A stretch of 64,000 bases of DNA, from assembly GCA_027924645.1 (NCBI GenBank), contig BSBN01000140.1:6330501-6394500 (forward strand), given 5' to 3'. A program made the position numbers and the translations under genes. Positions 1 through 11,544 of this stretch are shown here, one piece after another (positions within the stretch are counted from its first letter, which is position 1; the number at the start of each line of letters is the position of its first letter). The DNA is from Cunninghamia lanceolata. Lineage: Eukaryota; Streptophyta; Pinopsida; Cupressales; Cupressaceae. The notes below the pieces were generated by a model. The model saw nothing but the letters and a program-made list of their open reading frames with translations, was not told the origin of the DNA and ran no database searches.

Positions 1-725
1 GTAGGGTCACTAGAGTGGATCCCACATATACCGTCATGTACTTCATTCAGGGTGGTTTGTTATTCCTCCCTATCGAGACATCTAAGGAGAGTACCATCGA
101 GACCTCTGTGATATAGGGTATTGGTGACAATGGCATACCGGGATGCCTGACAGATGAAGGTTTCTTTTTGGTTACTGGAGAGATCAGGTGGGAGGGTATT
201 CTCTTTAAGATAGGCAAATATTTTTCCATAGAGGGGGGAATCAATTTTGACAATGTGGCAAATGATATGGGATTTAGGGGTGTCATATGCAGGACATGAC
301 ACTGGCTCTACCAAGAACTTGTAACATGATTGATTATCTAGAATATCAAGGAGAGATGCAATCATGGCCATGGCATCTACAGCTTTGTTATCAATCCTTG
401 GTATCTGCTCAAAAGAGATATGGACAAAGTATTCTTTGAAGTCATCTACCATCTATTTGTAAGGGATTAATTTCTCATCTTTTGTCTGGTAGTCATCATT
501 TACTTGGTTTATGACCAGCTATGAATCACCATACACCTGAAGTTCTTTGATATTCCATTCCATTGCTAGCTTGATGCCAATGACAAGGTTCTCATACTTA
601 GCCACGTTGTTAGTGCAGGGAAAGAGTAATCTGTATGATTTAGGAATGGTGTCACCACTAGGTGTGATTAACAAGATACATGCTCCCGATCCATGCTGAG
701 TGTATGATCCATCGAAGTACATTTT
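1..725 (-). pseudogene. Tat1 pol: extra RNase H and N-terminus of integrase
   Basis: The minus frame reads a second RNase H with FDGS near 700-722, a CTNN motif near 625 and GDS near 519-527, then a helix-rich stretch. It continues into the integrase head, with the YHRG...LRC pattern near 75-110 and the start of the zinc-binding HHCC domain (EVHDGICG) at the window edge. This domain degrades the RNA strand of the RNA/DNA hybrid in Tat elements. Three in-frame TAG stops (near 724, 516 and 453) look like TGG to TAG and CAG to TAG changes. The frame is otherwise uninterrupted and the same as for RT. Integrase itself lies to the left of the window. Confidence 0.85.
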
Positions 726-2060
726 CTAGGTTGTGGTTATGTGAAAGATAAATTCATCTAGAAATTCAAAGCTCAAAGAGTTGTCATCTATTTGAGGTGC
801 ATATGCCAGTTGGTCTACAAGTACTTGGCCTTTTATTGCTCTCCTGTCTACATATTCAATGTCAAATTCACTGAGAAGCTTGACCCATTTGGACAATCTG
901 CGTGTAAGGGCTGCTTTGTTGAGTAAATACTTGAGTGGATCAATCTTTGCTACTAGTTTGACTGAATGTGACATGTAATGTCTCCATTTTTGTGAGGCAA
1001 AGACCACAGTGAGACATGCTCTTTCAATGGGTGTGTGTTGTAGTTCATATCCAACAAGTGTTCAACTGATATAGTAGATTGCTTGTTCTTTCCCTTCATA
1101 ATTTTGTTCTATGAGTAGAGCTCCTAGAGCTGTTGGTGTGGCCGAGATATACAGCAACAAAGGTTTACCCTGAATTAGTGGCATCAATACAGGAGGCTTC
1201 ATTAGATATTCTTTTAACTGCTGAAATGCTTGCTCACATGAATCATTCCATTTGAAAGGGACATTCTTATGTAGGAGGTGGGAAAATGGGTGGTACTTGT
1301 CTGCCAATTGAGAAATGAACCTTCTAATAGATTGTAGTTTTCCTTGTAGGGACCTTAGCTGAGTGAGATTCTTAGGAGGCGACATTTCCATGATGGCCTT
1401 TACTTTAGCTAGGTCAAATTTGATTCCATTGGTGGACACTATGTATCCAAGTAACTTACCTGAGGTAACTCCAAACATGCACTTGTTCAGATTGAGACTC
1501 ACATTAAACTATTCCAGTCTTTTAAAGATTTTGTCTAGTACTGCTAGGTGTCCTTCTCTTGTGAGTGATTTTTCTAGGATGTCATCGACATAATCTTCCA
1601 TTATAGTGTGCATCATGTCATGGAAGATTGTAGTCATAGCTCTCTGATATGTTGCACCAGGATTTTTCAAACCAAATGGCATGACACACCAACAATAGGT
1701 GCCCCAAGGACACATGAATGCAGTCTTGTGTCAGTCTTTAGGTACAATTTTTATCTAGTTGTATCTAGAAAAACCATCCATTAGTGACAACATGGTGTGC
1801 CCTGCCCTGAGATGTACAATAATGTCAATGTTTGGTAGGGGAAATCATCTTTCAGACACTCTTTGTTCAGGTCTTTGAAGTCATTACATATTCAGACTCT
1901 GCCATCTGGTTTGGCAACTAGTACTATGTTTGAAATCCACTCAAAATAGTCTATTGGTCTAATGATTCTGACATCTAACAATTTCTTTAGCTCTTCTTTC
2001 ACCATGAGGGCCACATGTGGGTTGCATCTTCCCAAGTGTTTTCTTTACTAGCTTAGCTCT
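726..2060 (-). pseudogene. Tat1 pol: reverse transcriptase and first RNase H
   Basis: RT begins near 2060 with VKEELKKLLDVRII, followed by VAKPDGRV, MPFGLKNPGATYQ (about 1650-1690) and an intact catalytic YVDD at 1581-1592. The Ty3-type RNase H follows (about 726-1150) and ends in the typical SEFDIEYV...IKGQ..D motif. The protein would copy element RNA into DNA in the cytoplasmic particle. It is broken by stops after GRV, YN, KD, RLE and YIS, and by a one-base deletion near 1840 in the DDFPLPN motif. The number of indels is low, so most damage is by point substitution. Recognition as gypsy RT is secure. Confidence 0.9.
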
Positions 2061-3181
2061 TAGAGCTAAGGATAAGTGATACATTATGAGATTCAGATGT
2101 AGCCCTGGTATATCCGCATATATCCAGGCAGAATTGATTTGTTTTCTTTTGAAGAATTTAGTGAATGCTGGCTTTTCTTGTGCGGTTAGAGACTATGCCA
2201 TATGAATCATTCTAGGATTATCACCTATGTTGACATTGATCGGCTCTGCTGGTTCTATCAAGATTGAAGATCTCTCCTGATGTGTGAGATTGGGTAGAGG
2301 GTCAAGCCTTCCATCCTTCGACGCCTCAGAGAGGTTTTCACCATTGGATACGTCTATATTTTTACTTTTTTCATGATCTAACACTGCTGCAAAGTGGTTT
2401 TCACCATTAGATCTTTCTTTCATTTTGACATTTTTGAGATTGAAAGGCTTGGCACTCTCTCCAAAATAGGCCTTGTCATTGAGTTCTATGGCATAGCCAA
2501 CTCTATGGTCCACTGCGAGTATATGATCTCTAAGCTCAAGATAGTGTATGATGGCTTCATCATTCTGAAAGGTATTGAGCTCAAGGATAGTGTCTTGTAA
2601 GACCCAATCTATGAGTTCAGGGTGCAACAATGGTAAAGGGTCATTGGTTTGGTTTGGTTTGATGGTATTGATGGTTAATATAGATGTGTTGTGGAGGTCA
2701 TTAAAAGCATGGACAAAGTCTTTGATGGTACTCTCTATTAGCGGATCTATCAAGGGGATATCATTCTTTCCTCTCAACTTTCACTATCGTTATTACATGG
2801 GTCAGAATCTAGTGGTCTATCCCTTGGACCTCGTCTCTCATTTACATGGGTTGGGTCATACTTATGGACAACATCGATACCTTTTTCATCACATGATAGT
2901 TCCAAGAGACTATCCCACTCATATTCATTGGAATCAGTCTCACTACCCATTTATAGTTGCTGAATTTGATCAACCAGATTACTAGCAGATGTTTCTGGTT
3001 CTTTTCTTTTATTCTTATTTTCTCTGTTGGTTCTTGATGTGCTAGTGTAACCTAGCCCTATAGTGTCTCAAGCTGTCAAGGTATGAGGTTGGATGGGTTT
3101 AGTGATACCATCTTTTCTTGAACTGAGTGGACCATGTCCTTCATAACCCATTCTTTCTAGCATTTGGAATCCTTGACCATA
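2061..3181 (-). pseudogene. Tat1 pol: linker between protease and RT
   Basis: An open frame of 194 codons (2193-2777) lies in the same frame as RT. It is followed through one TAG by the conserved RT-proximal stretch FTKFFKRKQINSAW and DIPGL (about 2095-2185), which in Tat elements precedes RT. The part above 2777 reads poorly. The change from the gag-protease frame to the pol frame happens between 3182 and 2777; it could be an indel or a former programmed frameshift. No enzymatic motif is visible in the linker. Confidence 0.7.
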
Positions 3182-4333
3182 CTATTCAGTTTGTATAGTG
3201 GTGTGATGGTCTTGTTGTGTTGATGAATTTCCTTCATCCTTAAATAACCATTGAAGGATATCCTTTTCATCACTCTCATCTTCAAGGCTTCCCCATTTGA
3301 TAAATGGACCTTTGGTAGTTTTATCTACTTTGGATTTGTTCAGGGTAGGTCTTCCATATGATCTAGGAGATAGTGGGAGTTGTGCCAAACAAAGGGATTG
3401 GGAGATTGTGTACTCACCCAGGCCTTTATCTTTGAGTCTGAGGTCAGGTTGAGAAGATTTTGAAGTGGAAGAAAGTGAAGCTGGGTCAACATGAGAGGAA
3501 GATGAAGCAGAAACACGGTTATGAGGAATCACAACTTCAGGTTTAGATTGAATGGAGTTGCAATACTGAAATGGATTGGGGTCACCTTGGATGGTGATCT
3601 CTTGACCTTCATAGGGGAATTTGATACAATGGTGGTATGTTGATGGTACTGCCTCCAGAGCATGTATCCATGGTCTCCCAAGAAGAATGTTATGTGCCAG
3701 CTCCATATCAAGGACTTGGCAAGACACATCTTTTACTATAGGTCCCACTCTGATTGGTAACGTAATAGTTCCCTTGGAATTTCTCTCCTCCTAATCATAG
3801 GCTTTGATAGTGATTTTCTTTTTTGGATCTATAGCTTTTTCCACAAACCCCAATGCAAGGATTAGCTTCAAGGTACAAATATTCAAACCAGCTTCTCCAT
3901 CAATTAGAACCCTTTTTATCTTGTGTTTGTGGATGAAGGCTTTGATATGAAGAGAGGCGTTATGAGGTTGGGTAATTGACATATCATCCTTTTCAGTGAA
4001 TGATAGGGAGTGAGGTGAGGTAATGTGACCTACCATGGTTTGAAATTGTTCTTTGGTGAGGTTCATTGGAATGGAGGTTTCAGAAAGAGCTTTGTCAAGG
4101 ATAGCCCTATGGGACGGAGACAGACATAGAAGTTCTAAAATGGATATATGTGTTGGTGTCTTATGGAGTTGATCCAGGATACTGTACTGATTAGCTGGAG
4201 AAGTGGGGGCTCCTCTAAGAGTGACTCTATTACTGCGGGTGGTAACATTACAATCTGAATCTTTGTTTATAGTGATCACATTGATGCGTGAATCACTTTC
4301 TGAGATGTGGTTAACAACATAGTCAAAGGACAC
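3182..4333 (-). pseudogene. Tat1 protease region
   Basis: Two open pieces in one frame (4333-3791 and 3748-3182), separated by a stop. The first contains the aspartic protease active-site loop as VLIDGEAGLNICTL (about 3883-3922), where Tat proteases usually have a D-G-G/A type loop; one Gly appears changed to Glu. The second contains the flap-distal LLGRPWIH motif (near 3660-3685) typical of gypsy proteases, then a Ser-rich tail. It would cleave the gag-pol polyprotein; this copy is inactive. It is in frame with most of gag upstream. Confidence 0.8.
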
Positions 4334-4387
4334 ATTTGTGTAATTGGCGTTGTTAGTTCCACTAATGTTTTTGTTGGAAGACCCTCC

Positions 4388-5819
4388 CTACTCATAGTTG
4401 GGAAGAGGATCCTTGAATGCCCGGTGATTATTATTAGAGGTATGTCCATCAAGTGACACTTTGTTTTTCTTGATCAAATCTTGGATGGTGTGTTTGAGTG
4501 CAATGCAGTCATTGGTTTTGTGCCCCCTGTTTCGGTGGTACTCACAGAAATTGTTGTCATTCCACCAAGGAGGTTTGACTTTTACTTCATATTCCCATGC
4601 TATTGGAAGTGTTATGATCTTAGTTGTGATTAACTTCCATAGGGCGGTTTCCAATGATTCTCCCAAAGGTGTAAATTTTCTCCTAGGTTGAAAATTTGTG
4701 AACCGTGATTCCGTGTTTCTTGGTTTGTTTTGTGGGGGGTTGTTTTGAGGATTCAATAAGTTGAAGATTGGTTGTTTTGGTGCCATATTATTGGCATCTA
4801 CCACCCCATCATTCACAACATTTTTTTTCTTTGTCCAAAATCTTGGTTTATCTACATTGGTATTGGTACTAGGAGTGTCCTTATAAAGCTTTATTTGACC
4901 CTTTGCGATTAAATCCTTTTCAATGATTAGACCCATCTCAATGACCTCACTAAAGGAAGTAGGACATTGGATTTGTATCTGATAGCTTAGGTCAGTTTGT
5001 AGGTTATGGACAAACATTTCTAGCATTTGTTTTTCGAGCATCTGATGTGGGCACTTACTTGCCAATTGTCTCCATCTTTGTAGGAAGGCAGCAAAAGATT
5101 CTCCACCTTTTTTCTTAGTGTTACAAAGGTCTAAGATTGAGGTGTCATGCTCAATATTGTAGGAGAAATGTGTGACAAATTTTTCCACAAGTTTGTTAAA
5201 GGTTCTAATGCCGGGTGGTAGTCTAGAAAACTACTCCATGGCTTGTCCTCCTAAGCTTCTTAGAAATAGTCGTATAAGATAAGTATCATTGTGGACGACT
5301 TCAAGACATGCAACATTAAATTCCCTAATGTGGTCCCTTGGATCACCCTTTCCTCGATATTTATCAAATTTTGGCACCTCAAATTTAGAGGGGAAAGGTA
5401 TCATGATCAAGGTTTTTGTCAAAAGGATATGGTGAAATATCCTCAAGGGAATAATGCTTAGTTGATGCTCTTGTTTGCATGTCTGTGAATTGTTGTTGTA
5501 AAGCTTGAATTTGTTGGGTCATTAATCTTAAGGCATCCATAGAATCAATGGTTACTTTGCTTTTGTCTGTGGATATTTCCTCGTGTGTGCTTCCCTCAGG
5601 GTTTCTTTCTTCCTCAGGTTCTTTTAGAGCTTCTACATCAAAATATTTAGGGAGCTTGACTCCTTGTTGCGCTAAGTGAAGAAAGAATTTAGCAGGGTCT
5701 TAGGCAAGTACCTTATCCATTATGCATTGAAACCTTTGGTCTTGCTGTGTTTGGAGGACCTCTTCCATGGAAATTTCCTCATCACTGTCATGAGAGGTCA
5801 GAATAGTTTTCTCAGCCAT
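4388..5819 (-). pseudogene. Tat1 gag (capsid and nucleocapsid)
   Basis: The first ATG (at 5819) opens a frame that meets a TAA after about 39 codons (CAA to TAA). A frameshift near 5440 moves it into the main gag frame. The capsid core has PKFDKYRGKGDPRDHIREF and LFLRSLGGQAME (5231-5400), then SFAAFLQRWRQLASKCPH near 5030-5100. The nucleocapsid knuckle CEYHRNRGHKTNDC near 4500-4550 is the C-x2-H-x4-H-x4-C variant common in plant Tat elements. Gag packages the RNA into particles. The frame runs on towards protease. Confidence 0.88.
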
Positions 5820-7409
5820 TTCAATCTATTTTTATTTTTGGGACCTCGTTAAGACCATGCAATGTGATGTGAGATGGGATGGAGTGAATTTGGTAGTTTT
5901 GAACAAGGGGTGCTAGAATGTGTCAAGATTTGAGCAAGGTTCTTCTTAGATCTAATTGGTGTCAAACAAGTTGGGTGTACAAACGATAGTCGAAGTAAGG
6001 ATGATAGAAATTTGTTTACTTGATGTAGACTAGTTTTGCACAAGCCACTAGTAGAGTTCAAAGAGAAAAGGATGATTGATCCTTGATAGTGGAGACTCAC
6101 TAGGTTTGTTTGAGGTTTGATGCGATCAAGAATAGCTTAGTTCTAACCTTGTTGGGTTTTGGAAGAATGTTTGTGAAGTTTTAGATGATATAGTGTGGAA
6201 AAAGTAGCTATGGTGCGAAAAAAGAGGGAAATGATTGACTTGCACGATTTTAATCAGATCTTGGAATAATTGAGACAAGTTTGAAATGGTTTCTTGAAAA
6301 TTTGATAGTTTTTGTCCTAGGAAGTACATAACAACTCTCTGGAATAGACACGCAGCAATAAATGCGTCAGAACAGGAGGTAAAAGTGCCACAAGTCGAAG
6401 CAAATGAGCAAATCTGGCAAATTTTATATGCGCCGCAACAATGATCAAATGTATAGCAAGTCTAAATGGATGCACAGAAGGTTGTAGCAGATGTGCCATT
6501 CTAGTTTTTAGTTTGGTTTTACAGAGTTTTTGGTACGTTTTTCAAAAAAAATTGTTTTTTGTTGAAAACTTGGTCTTTTTGAATTCTAATTTTCAATTAT
6601 GGCAAATAAAGACACAGTAAGTGCATAGAAGTTTTCATGATTTTTATCTTTTATTATTATTTTTATTTTGTGGACTTTTTGACACAAGAACAATTACAAC
6701 CTAGGCTGGAAAGGATAGTATTTGTTGAGTCCCCTAGCTATGCATATTCAAAGCGTGTAGCTCCAGGATCTGGTAGCACTGGCTTCTCTCCATGGCACTC
6801 ACTTCTCATGCATACCAGATCCGAGTTTCCTTAGGCTTGTACCCCCACTGAACCATAGGATTGTCCCTGCTACCTCTACTAAGAATCACATGAATCAGGG
6901 CCGCTTCAAAGGTTCCACTTTTTGGGCCAACAAATAAAGGATTTTGGTATACTAAACAATGGCTAAGTAGTCAAGGAAACCATTCCAGTGGTTACACATG
7001 TGGCAGTGCTACTCTTTGTTATGGAGTCTCCCAGCCTCCAAGGGTCATGCCTTGGAGGGTTTTGGGGAGGTTGGCTGTCGGTGTAACACAACGGCACTCG
7101 TTACAAGAAGCTTTCGCCTCAAGCACAATTTATTTAAAGTGGATCGGTAGGGCTTGGCTTTAGCCTGTTTCCACTCAGGATCATTTCCACTTGGATAAGC
7201 AGGCATCAAAGGGCAGGCCCCTCTAATGGTTATACACATAGAATAACAAGTCTAGCGTTCTGGTCACTTAGTAAAGGGGAGAGCATAAGCCTATTAACAT
7301 TCAGAAAACATAGAAAACAATGGTTTATCCAATTATATTAAAGTGAAAAAAAACTATATGCATTATCTACTTGGGCACTCACACATTTGTTAACTTTGAA
7401 CTGGTTAAA
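5820..7409 (-). other. Tat1 5' untranslated leader, gag-proximal part
   Basis: Noncoding DNA between gag and the Tat2 insertion. It includes an AT-rich block (6530-6720) and the block at 7010-7290, both with clear counterparts in the Tat2 leader (14220-14460 and 14560-14850). Short ORFs here are not conserved as protein. Together with 17285-18014 it formed a leader of about 2.3 kb before Tat2 split it. Confidence 0.75.
7010..7290. repeat. Leader block shared by Tat1 and Tat2 (Tat1 copy)
   Basis: Starts with gttatggagtctcccagcct and matches 14560-14850 with many substitutions but the same order of words, such as ggaggttggctgtcgg and gcaggcccctcta. It is the best conserved part of the two leaders. 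It may be a packaging or translation-control element, but nothing in the sequence shows its job. Confidence 0.75.
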
Positions 7410-7414
7410 GATAG
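7410..7414. repeat. Target-site duplication of Tat2, left copy (GATAG)
   Basis: GATAG lies immediately before TGTGAAGGG, the left end of the Tat2 3' LTR. The same five bases follow the right end at 17280-17284, as expected for gypsy integrase. Confidence 0.9.
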
Positions 7415-7784
7415 TGTGAAGGGAAAATAGTTTAATCAAATCAATGAAAACAAAACCCAAACATCAATGGAAGTTGAAAGCAAAGAAGATTAAAAAAAAC
7501 ACAAATGATATACTTACAACCTCTTTACCTATCATTTTCCATTGCTCACCTATCTATTCTTGATCTTGACGGTGAAGCCCTCAGAAGTGCTTTTGCTCCC
7601 TTTCTTGTTGAAGATGACAAAGACAGAATGGCTATGATACTTGTGTGGTTGGAGATGAGCTTCAAACACACTAACAAATGGATATGAAGTGCTTAAGGAA
7701 ATGAGGGTGCCAAAGGCACGCTGGTATCTCTACAGCATAAGTTTGCACAAAGATCGATATATGAAATGAAGAAGGAGAGGGTGG

Positions 7785-7792
7785 TATTTATA
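7785..7792 (-). promoter_or_regulatory. TATA box, outer duplicated part of Tat2 3' LTR
   Basis: The minus strand reads TATAAATA in the context TTTTTCTATAAATACCACCC, which is conserved in all LTR copies of the family. Transcription would start roughly 30 bases to the left. Confidence 0.75.
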
Positions 7793-8272
7793 GAAAAAGG
7801 TGAGGGAAGACCAATGGTTTAGAAGAAAAGGAAAGATCAATGGAGGAGGGTTGTTGAGGAATGTACAACAAATGGAAGAAAGACATGTGTCATTCAAAAA
7901 GCAGCTTTGAAGGGGAAAATAGGTTAATCAAAAAGATTATAAAAACCTAAACATCTACGAAATCTGAAGATAAAAGTAGATTAAAACAAGTAAACAAACA
8001 ATACTTACACCTTTACCTTGTGTCTTCCGTAGTTTACCTATCTCTCTTTAATCTTGGTGATGAAGCCCTCAGAAGCTATTGTTGCCTTGCTTGTTGAAGA
8101 TGACAAAGACAGAATGGCTAAGATACTTGTGTATTTGAATATGAACTTCAAAAACACTAACAATGGAGGCTATGAAGTGCTTAAGGAAATGGGGGTGCCA
8201 AAGGCATGCCGGTATCTCTGCAGCATAAGTTTGCACAATGATCGATATATGAAATGAAGAAGGAGAGGGTGG

Positions 8273-8280
8273 TATTTATA
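8273..8280 (-). promoter_or_regulatory. TATA box, inner part of Tat2 3' LTR
   Basis: TATAAATA on the minus strand in the same context as at 7785 and 16593. This and 7785 give the LTR two promoters in tandem. Confidence 0.75.
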
Positions 8281-8959
8281 GAAAAAGGTGAGGGAAGATC
8301 AATGGTTTAGAAGAAAAGGAAAGATCAACAGAGGAGGGTTATTGAGGAACATGCAACAAATGGAAGAAAGACATGTGTCATTCGAAAAGCAGCTTTGTTG
8401 AGTTAGCTCCTCTCTTGATGAGGATGAGATTTGATTTTCTTAAATTAGAATTTATTTTTCTAATTTAAGAGAAAGTTTGCTTTAAAGATGCTTTAAAACT
8501 GCTTTTTCTTTTGTAACTTAGCTTTTGCTTTTATGTGACAAGAGGAAAGTATTTTTGAAAGATAAGAATGATTTTTGTGAAGATAAGAAGGCATAATTAA
8601 ATAAAAAGATTTATTATTTAATTATTTTGTAGATAATTGAGAGGAATAAATAAAATATAGAAATATATTTTATTTTGTGGAGATTTTAGATTTTATTTAA
8701 ATAAAATTGCATTTTATTTAAATTTGGAAGAATAAAAGATTTTAATTAAATAATTAAAATTATTTAATTATTTAGAAGAATGAAGTTGATGTAGGTGAGT
8801 TTAATTAATGAAATAAATATAATCTATTTAATTAAATGAGAGAAGATGAATCAGGTAAATAAATAAATTTATTTATTTATTGATAGAAGAATGTGATTAA
8901 TGAAATAAATATTTAAAATATTTATTTAAGTAGAGTCATGGCATTTTTAGGTGTATACA

Positions 8960-8974
8960 TTTTACCCCTCTTCA
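8960..8974 (-). other. Tat2 polypurine tract
   Basis: The minus strand reads GAAGAGGGGTAAAA directly before the TGTATACA start of the 3' LTR. It is purine-rich with one T, placed where plus-strand DNA priming starts. This supports the minus orientation of Tat2. Confidence 0.8.
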
Positions 8975-9591
8975 ATGCAATGTGTTTTATCACATTGTTT
9001 CAAATAATAAGATTGTCTAAAAATGATACATGCCCCAGTTTGCCCCTAGTACAAGTTTAACGACAGGATGCCCCCTCAGGAGATTGGATGGGGAGAAGGT
9101 AGAAGGTGTGAGATGGACAATCTCACGATGAGATAGGTTGACAAGAGAAGAAATGGTTGGATGCAGAAGACAGATGGTGAATGATATGTGATGTAAGATA
9201 AAATGATGACATACACAAGAAAGCAAGTAAGAATGCACAAATGATACAAGAACAGGCAATGTATTGTCCCAGTCAAGCGGTAAACCAACGATATAGATTG
9301 ATGATGTCTGGTGTCAGGAATGAAACATGTCGTATAAGACTCCGAGTCTAGTTTCAACAATGCAACATCTTGTCTAAGACATTTGATATGATAACAATAT
9401 ATGATAGTGTTGTCATGGTGGGGAATGATATATCCCTAGAGCAACATGAAGGATAGTTATGACTGATTGATATGGTTTACGACAAGATTAGGATCAAGAC
9501 TGTTGATTGCAATTCGATAATTTGACAAGATTGGCTTGACTCGATTGGTATGGGTTAAGGATAGACTTGCATTTTGATCACTACTAGGATT

Positions 9592-9845
9592 GACAGCTAG
9601 AACTGTTGACGAGAGACATGAAGATAAATAGAAATTTGATCAATAGAAGAATGACTTGATAGAAGAAATCACAAGCTTTTGTAAACATCGATTCACTGCA
9701 TTTTGGATCTGATTCAGATTGACAGCTAGAACTATTGATGAGAGACATGAAGACAAATAGAAATTTCATCGATAGAAGAATGACTCGATAGAAGAAATCA
9801 CAAGCTTTTGTAAACATTGATTCACTACATTTTGGATCTTTATTG
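9592..9845. repeat. 129-bp tandem duplication
   Basis: gacagctagaact starts at 9592 and again at 9721. The two units share most of their bases through to ttttggatct. They lie just beside the GGATAT runs. Confidence 0.85.
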
Positions 9846-9930
9846 GATGGGATATGGAGAAATGCAATTGGATATGGATATGGATATGAACTACAATTGG
9901 ATACAGTATGGATATGGATATGGATATTTG
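9846..9930. repeat. GGATAT microsatellite
   Basis: Two runs of GGATAT repeats separated by an imperfect stretch. This is the simple form of the word that makes up the larger satellite at 10655-10890. Confidence 0.85.
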
Positions 9931-10654
9931 TCATCTTGATATAGCAAGTATTTTGAAGTGTTTATTTCATCATTGGGCTTTCAAAATGTTGTAAGAAAAT
10001 ACAAGCATCAAGGTATAATTAAACCGAGATGACCTGAGTATTACTTACATGGATTTTGATATAGCAAGTTAATACAAGCATCTAGTCAAACTTGAATCTA
10101 GAAGACCTGAGTATTTATTGTATTTCAACAGACAAGGATTGCCCCTTTTCATGTTTAGACCTCAGAATCTTTGATGATCTTTTTGCTAATCATGTCGTTA
10201 GACAAAAGTCATCACATTACTACAGTTTAATCCAGAAGCAGAAGACAAAGAAAAAGATTATGCCCCCATCATAGCATCTCTAGCTTTTGGCATCATTGAG
10301 TAGCATAGGAAGACATAATGACAAAAATCTAAGACTTTGTAAGTTAACCTGATTCACAAAACATTCTTGCATTAGATGTGTCTTTTTTCCATAATTGATA
10401 TAGAATAAGTTTGGGTGTTTCGGTATGGTGTTCTGCTTTGCATTGGACAGGTTGATGTTTTGCGTCAAGAATTTTGCTTGGAAGCGGGCTTTGCTGTGTG
10501 TGCTTTGCCTAGTGAAAGGTGTGGATGTAGATGGACTGGAGGATAGGTGATAAGGTAGGGAATGGATGGGTAGTGGAGCCTCGGGGGTGCATTAAGAATG
10601 GCCTTGCCTATGTGATAGCTTAGAGGTGACGTAGTTCGGGGTAAACCCTAATGG

Positions 10655-10890
10655 ACCTAAGATATGGATCAGATGAGACACAATATGGAATAGATATGGA
10701 TCAGACATGGAACATATATGGATCAGATAAGACACGATATGGAATAGATAAGACATGATATGGAACATATAGGACATGGTATAGAACAGATATGGATTAG
10801 ATAAGACACGATATGGAATAGATAAGACATGATATGGAACAGCTATGGAGTAGATATGGAATAGATATGGATCAGATGATACTGATGACA
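10655..10890. repeat. Degenerate GATATGGA satellite
   Basis: Repeats of gatatgga followed by acagata, tcagata or atagata, mixed with agacac and agacatg blocks. The unit length varies and there is no fixed higher-order period that I can see. It produces the spurious minus ORF near 10592-10987. Confidence 0.8.
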
Positions 10891-11544
10891 AGGAAACATA
10901 GGTAGATGTACAGGTGATAAAGAATAGAATGGGTAGGTATGAGGATGGGCAATAGTAGATAGAAGGAAACAAGGATGTGATCTCCAAGGACTATGTCGCA
11001 TAAGAATAACATGCCCCATTGTAGGTAAATACCTAGGACTTTGCATGGCAACGCTTAGGACAATAGGAGGATGAGAGGATAATGAAGGATTGGCATGGAT
11101 TGGAGGGATAAGGTATGTCAAGAGACACCTAAAACATTTGTCAACATTGTGCCCCCAATCTTTATCAAGATCAAAAATAGAGGAAAGGAAGATTTAGGAT
11201 GGATGGACATGACAAGATAGGTATGTAATGGATAGAAGGATATGATAGGAAATGGTATGGAAGGAAACTAGTAGGAGAAAAGTGATATGCCAATGAGATA
11301 AGGTGCCCCCAAGTGTAGGTGACGTAGGAGATCAACTTACACATGACGCCTATTTGCCAGGTTTTCATCATGGTACTTATCCAAGGTGCCTGTTTGCCAA
11401 GTTTTCACCATTGGACGAAGGGATTTTTCTTTACTTCTTTTTTTTTTTTGAATATTTGGATGGAAGAAGGTGGATATGGAAGGACTCAAGCATCTAGTTC
11501 CTTGAAAGGTGATAGTCTCAATGGATGTCATCACATGGACCAAG

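Larger units (their letters stand above)
7415..8959 (-). repeat. Tat2 3' LTR with internal duplication
   Basis: Runs TGTGAAGGG...TATACA in plus-strand reading and is 1545 bp, against 1057 bp for the 5' LTR. The extra 488 bp is a second copy of the R/U5-side part: the outer copy is about 7415-7905 and the inner one about 7906-8395. The remaining U3 part (8400-8959) closely follows the 5' LTR. Both duplicated parts carry a TATA box. Confidence 0.9.
8975..11544 (-). other. Tat2 noncoding 3' internal region
   Basis: About 2.6 kb without a credible gene. The short minus ORFs here are low-complexity Ser/Tyr/His-rich products of tandem repeats. Visible are a 129-bp tandem duplication, GGATAT runs, a degenerate GATATGGA satellite and recurring tgcccccaa words. 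In autonomous relatives pol would lie here. Confidence 0.7.

Noticed and set aside
7505..7687. Plus-strand 60-codon ORF, present again at 16313-16495
   Set aside because: It lies in the R/U5 part of Tat2 LTRs on the strand opposite to transcription. It recurs because LTRs are copies, not because of coding constraint.
10592..11121. Minus ORFs rich in Tyr/Ser/His (SYLFHIVSYLIH-like)
   Set aside because: Products of the GATATGGA satellite; low complexity without a start context or relatives.
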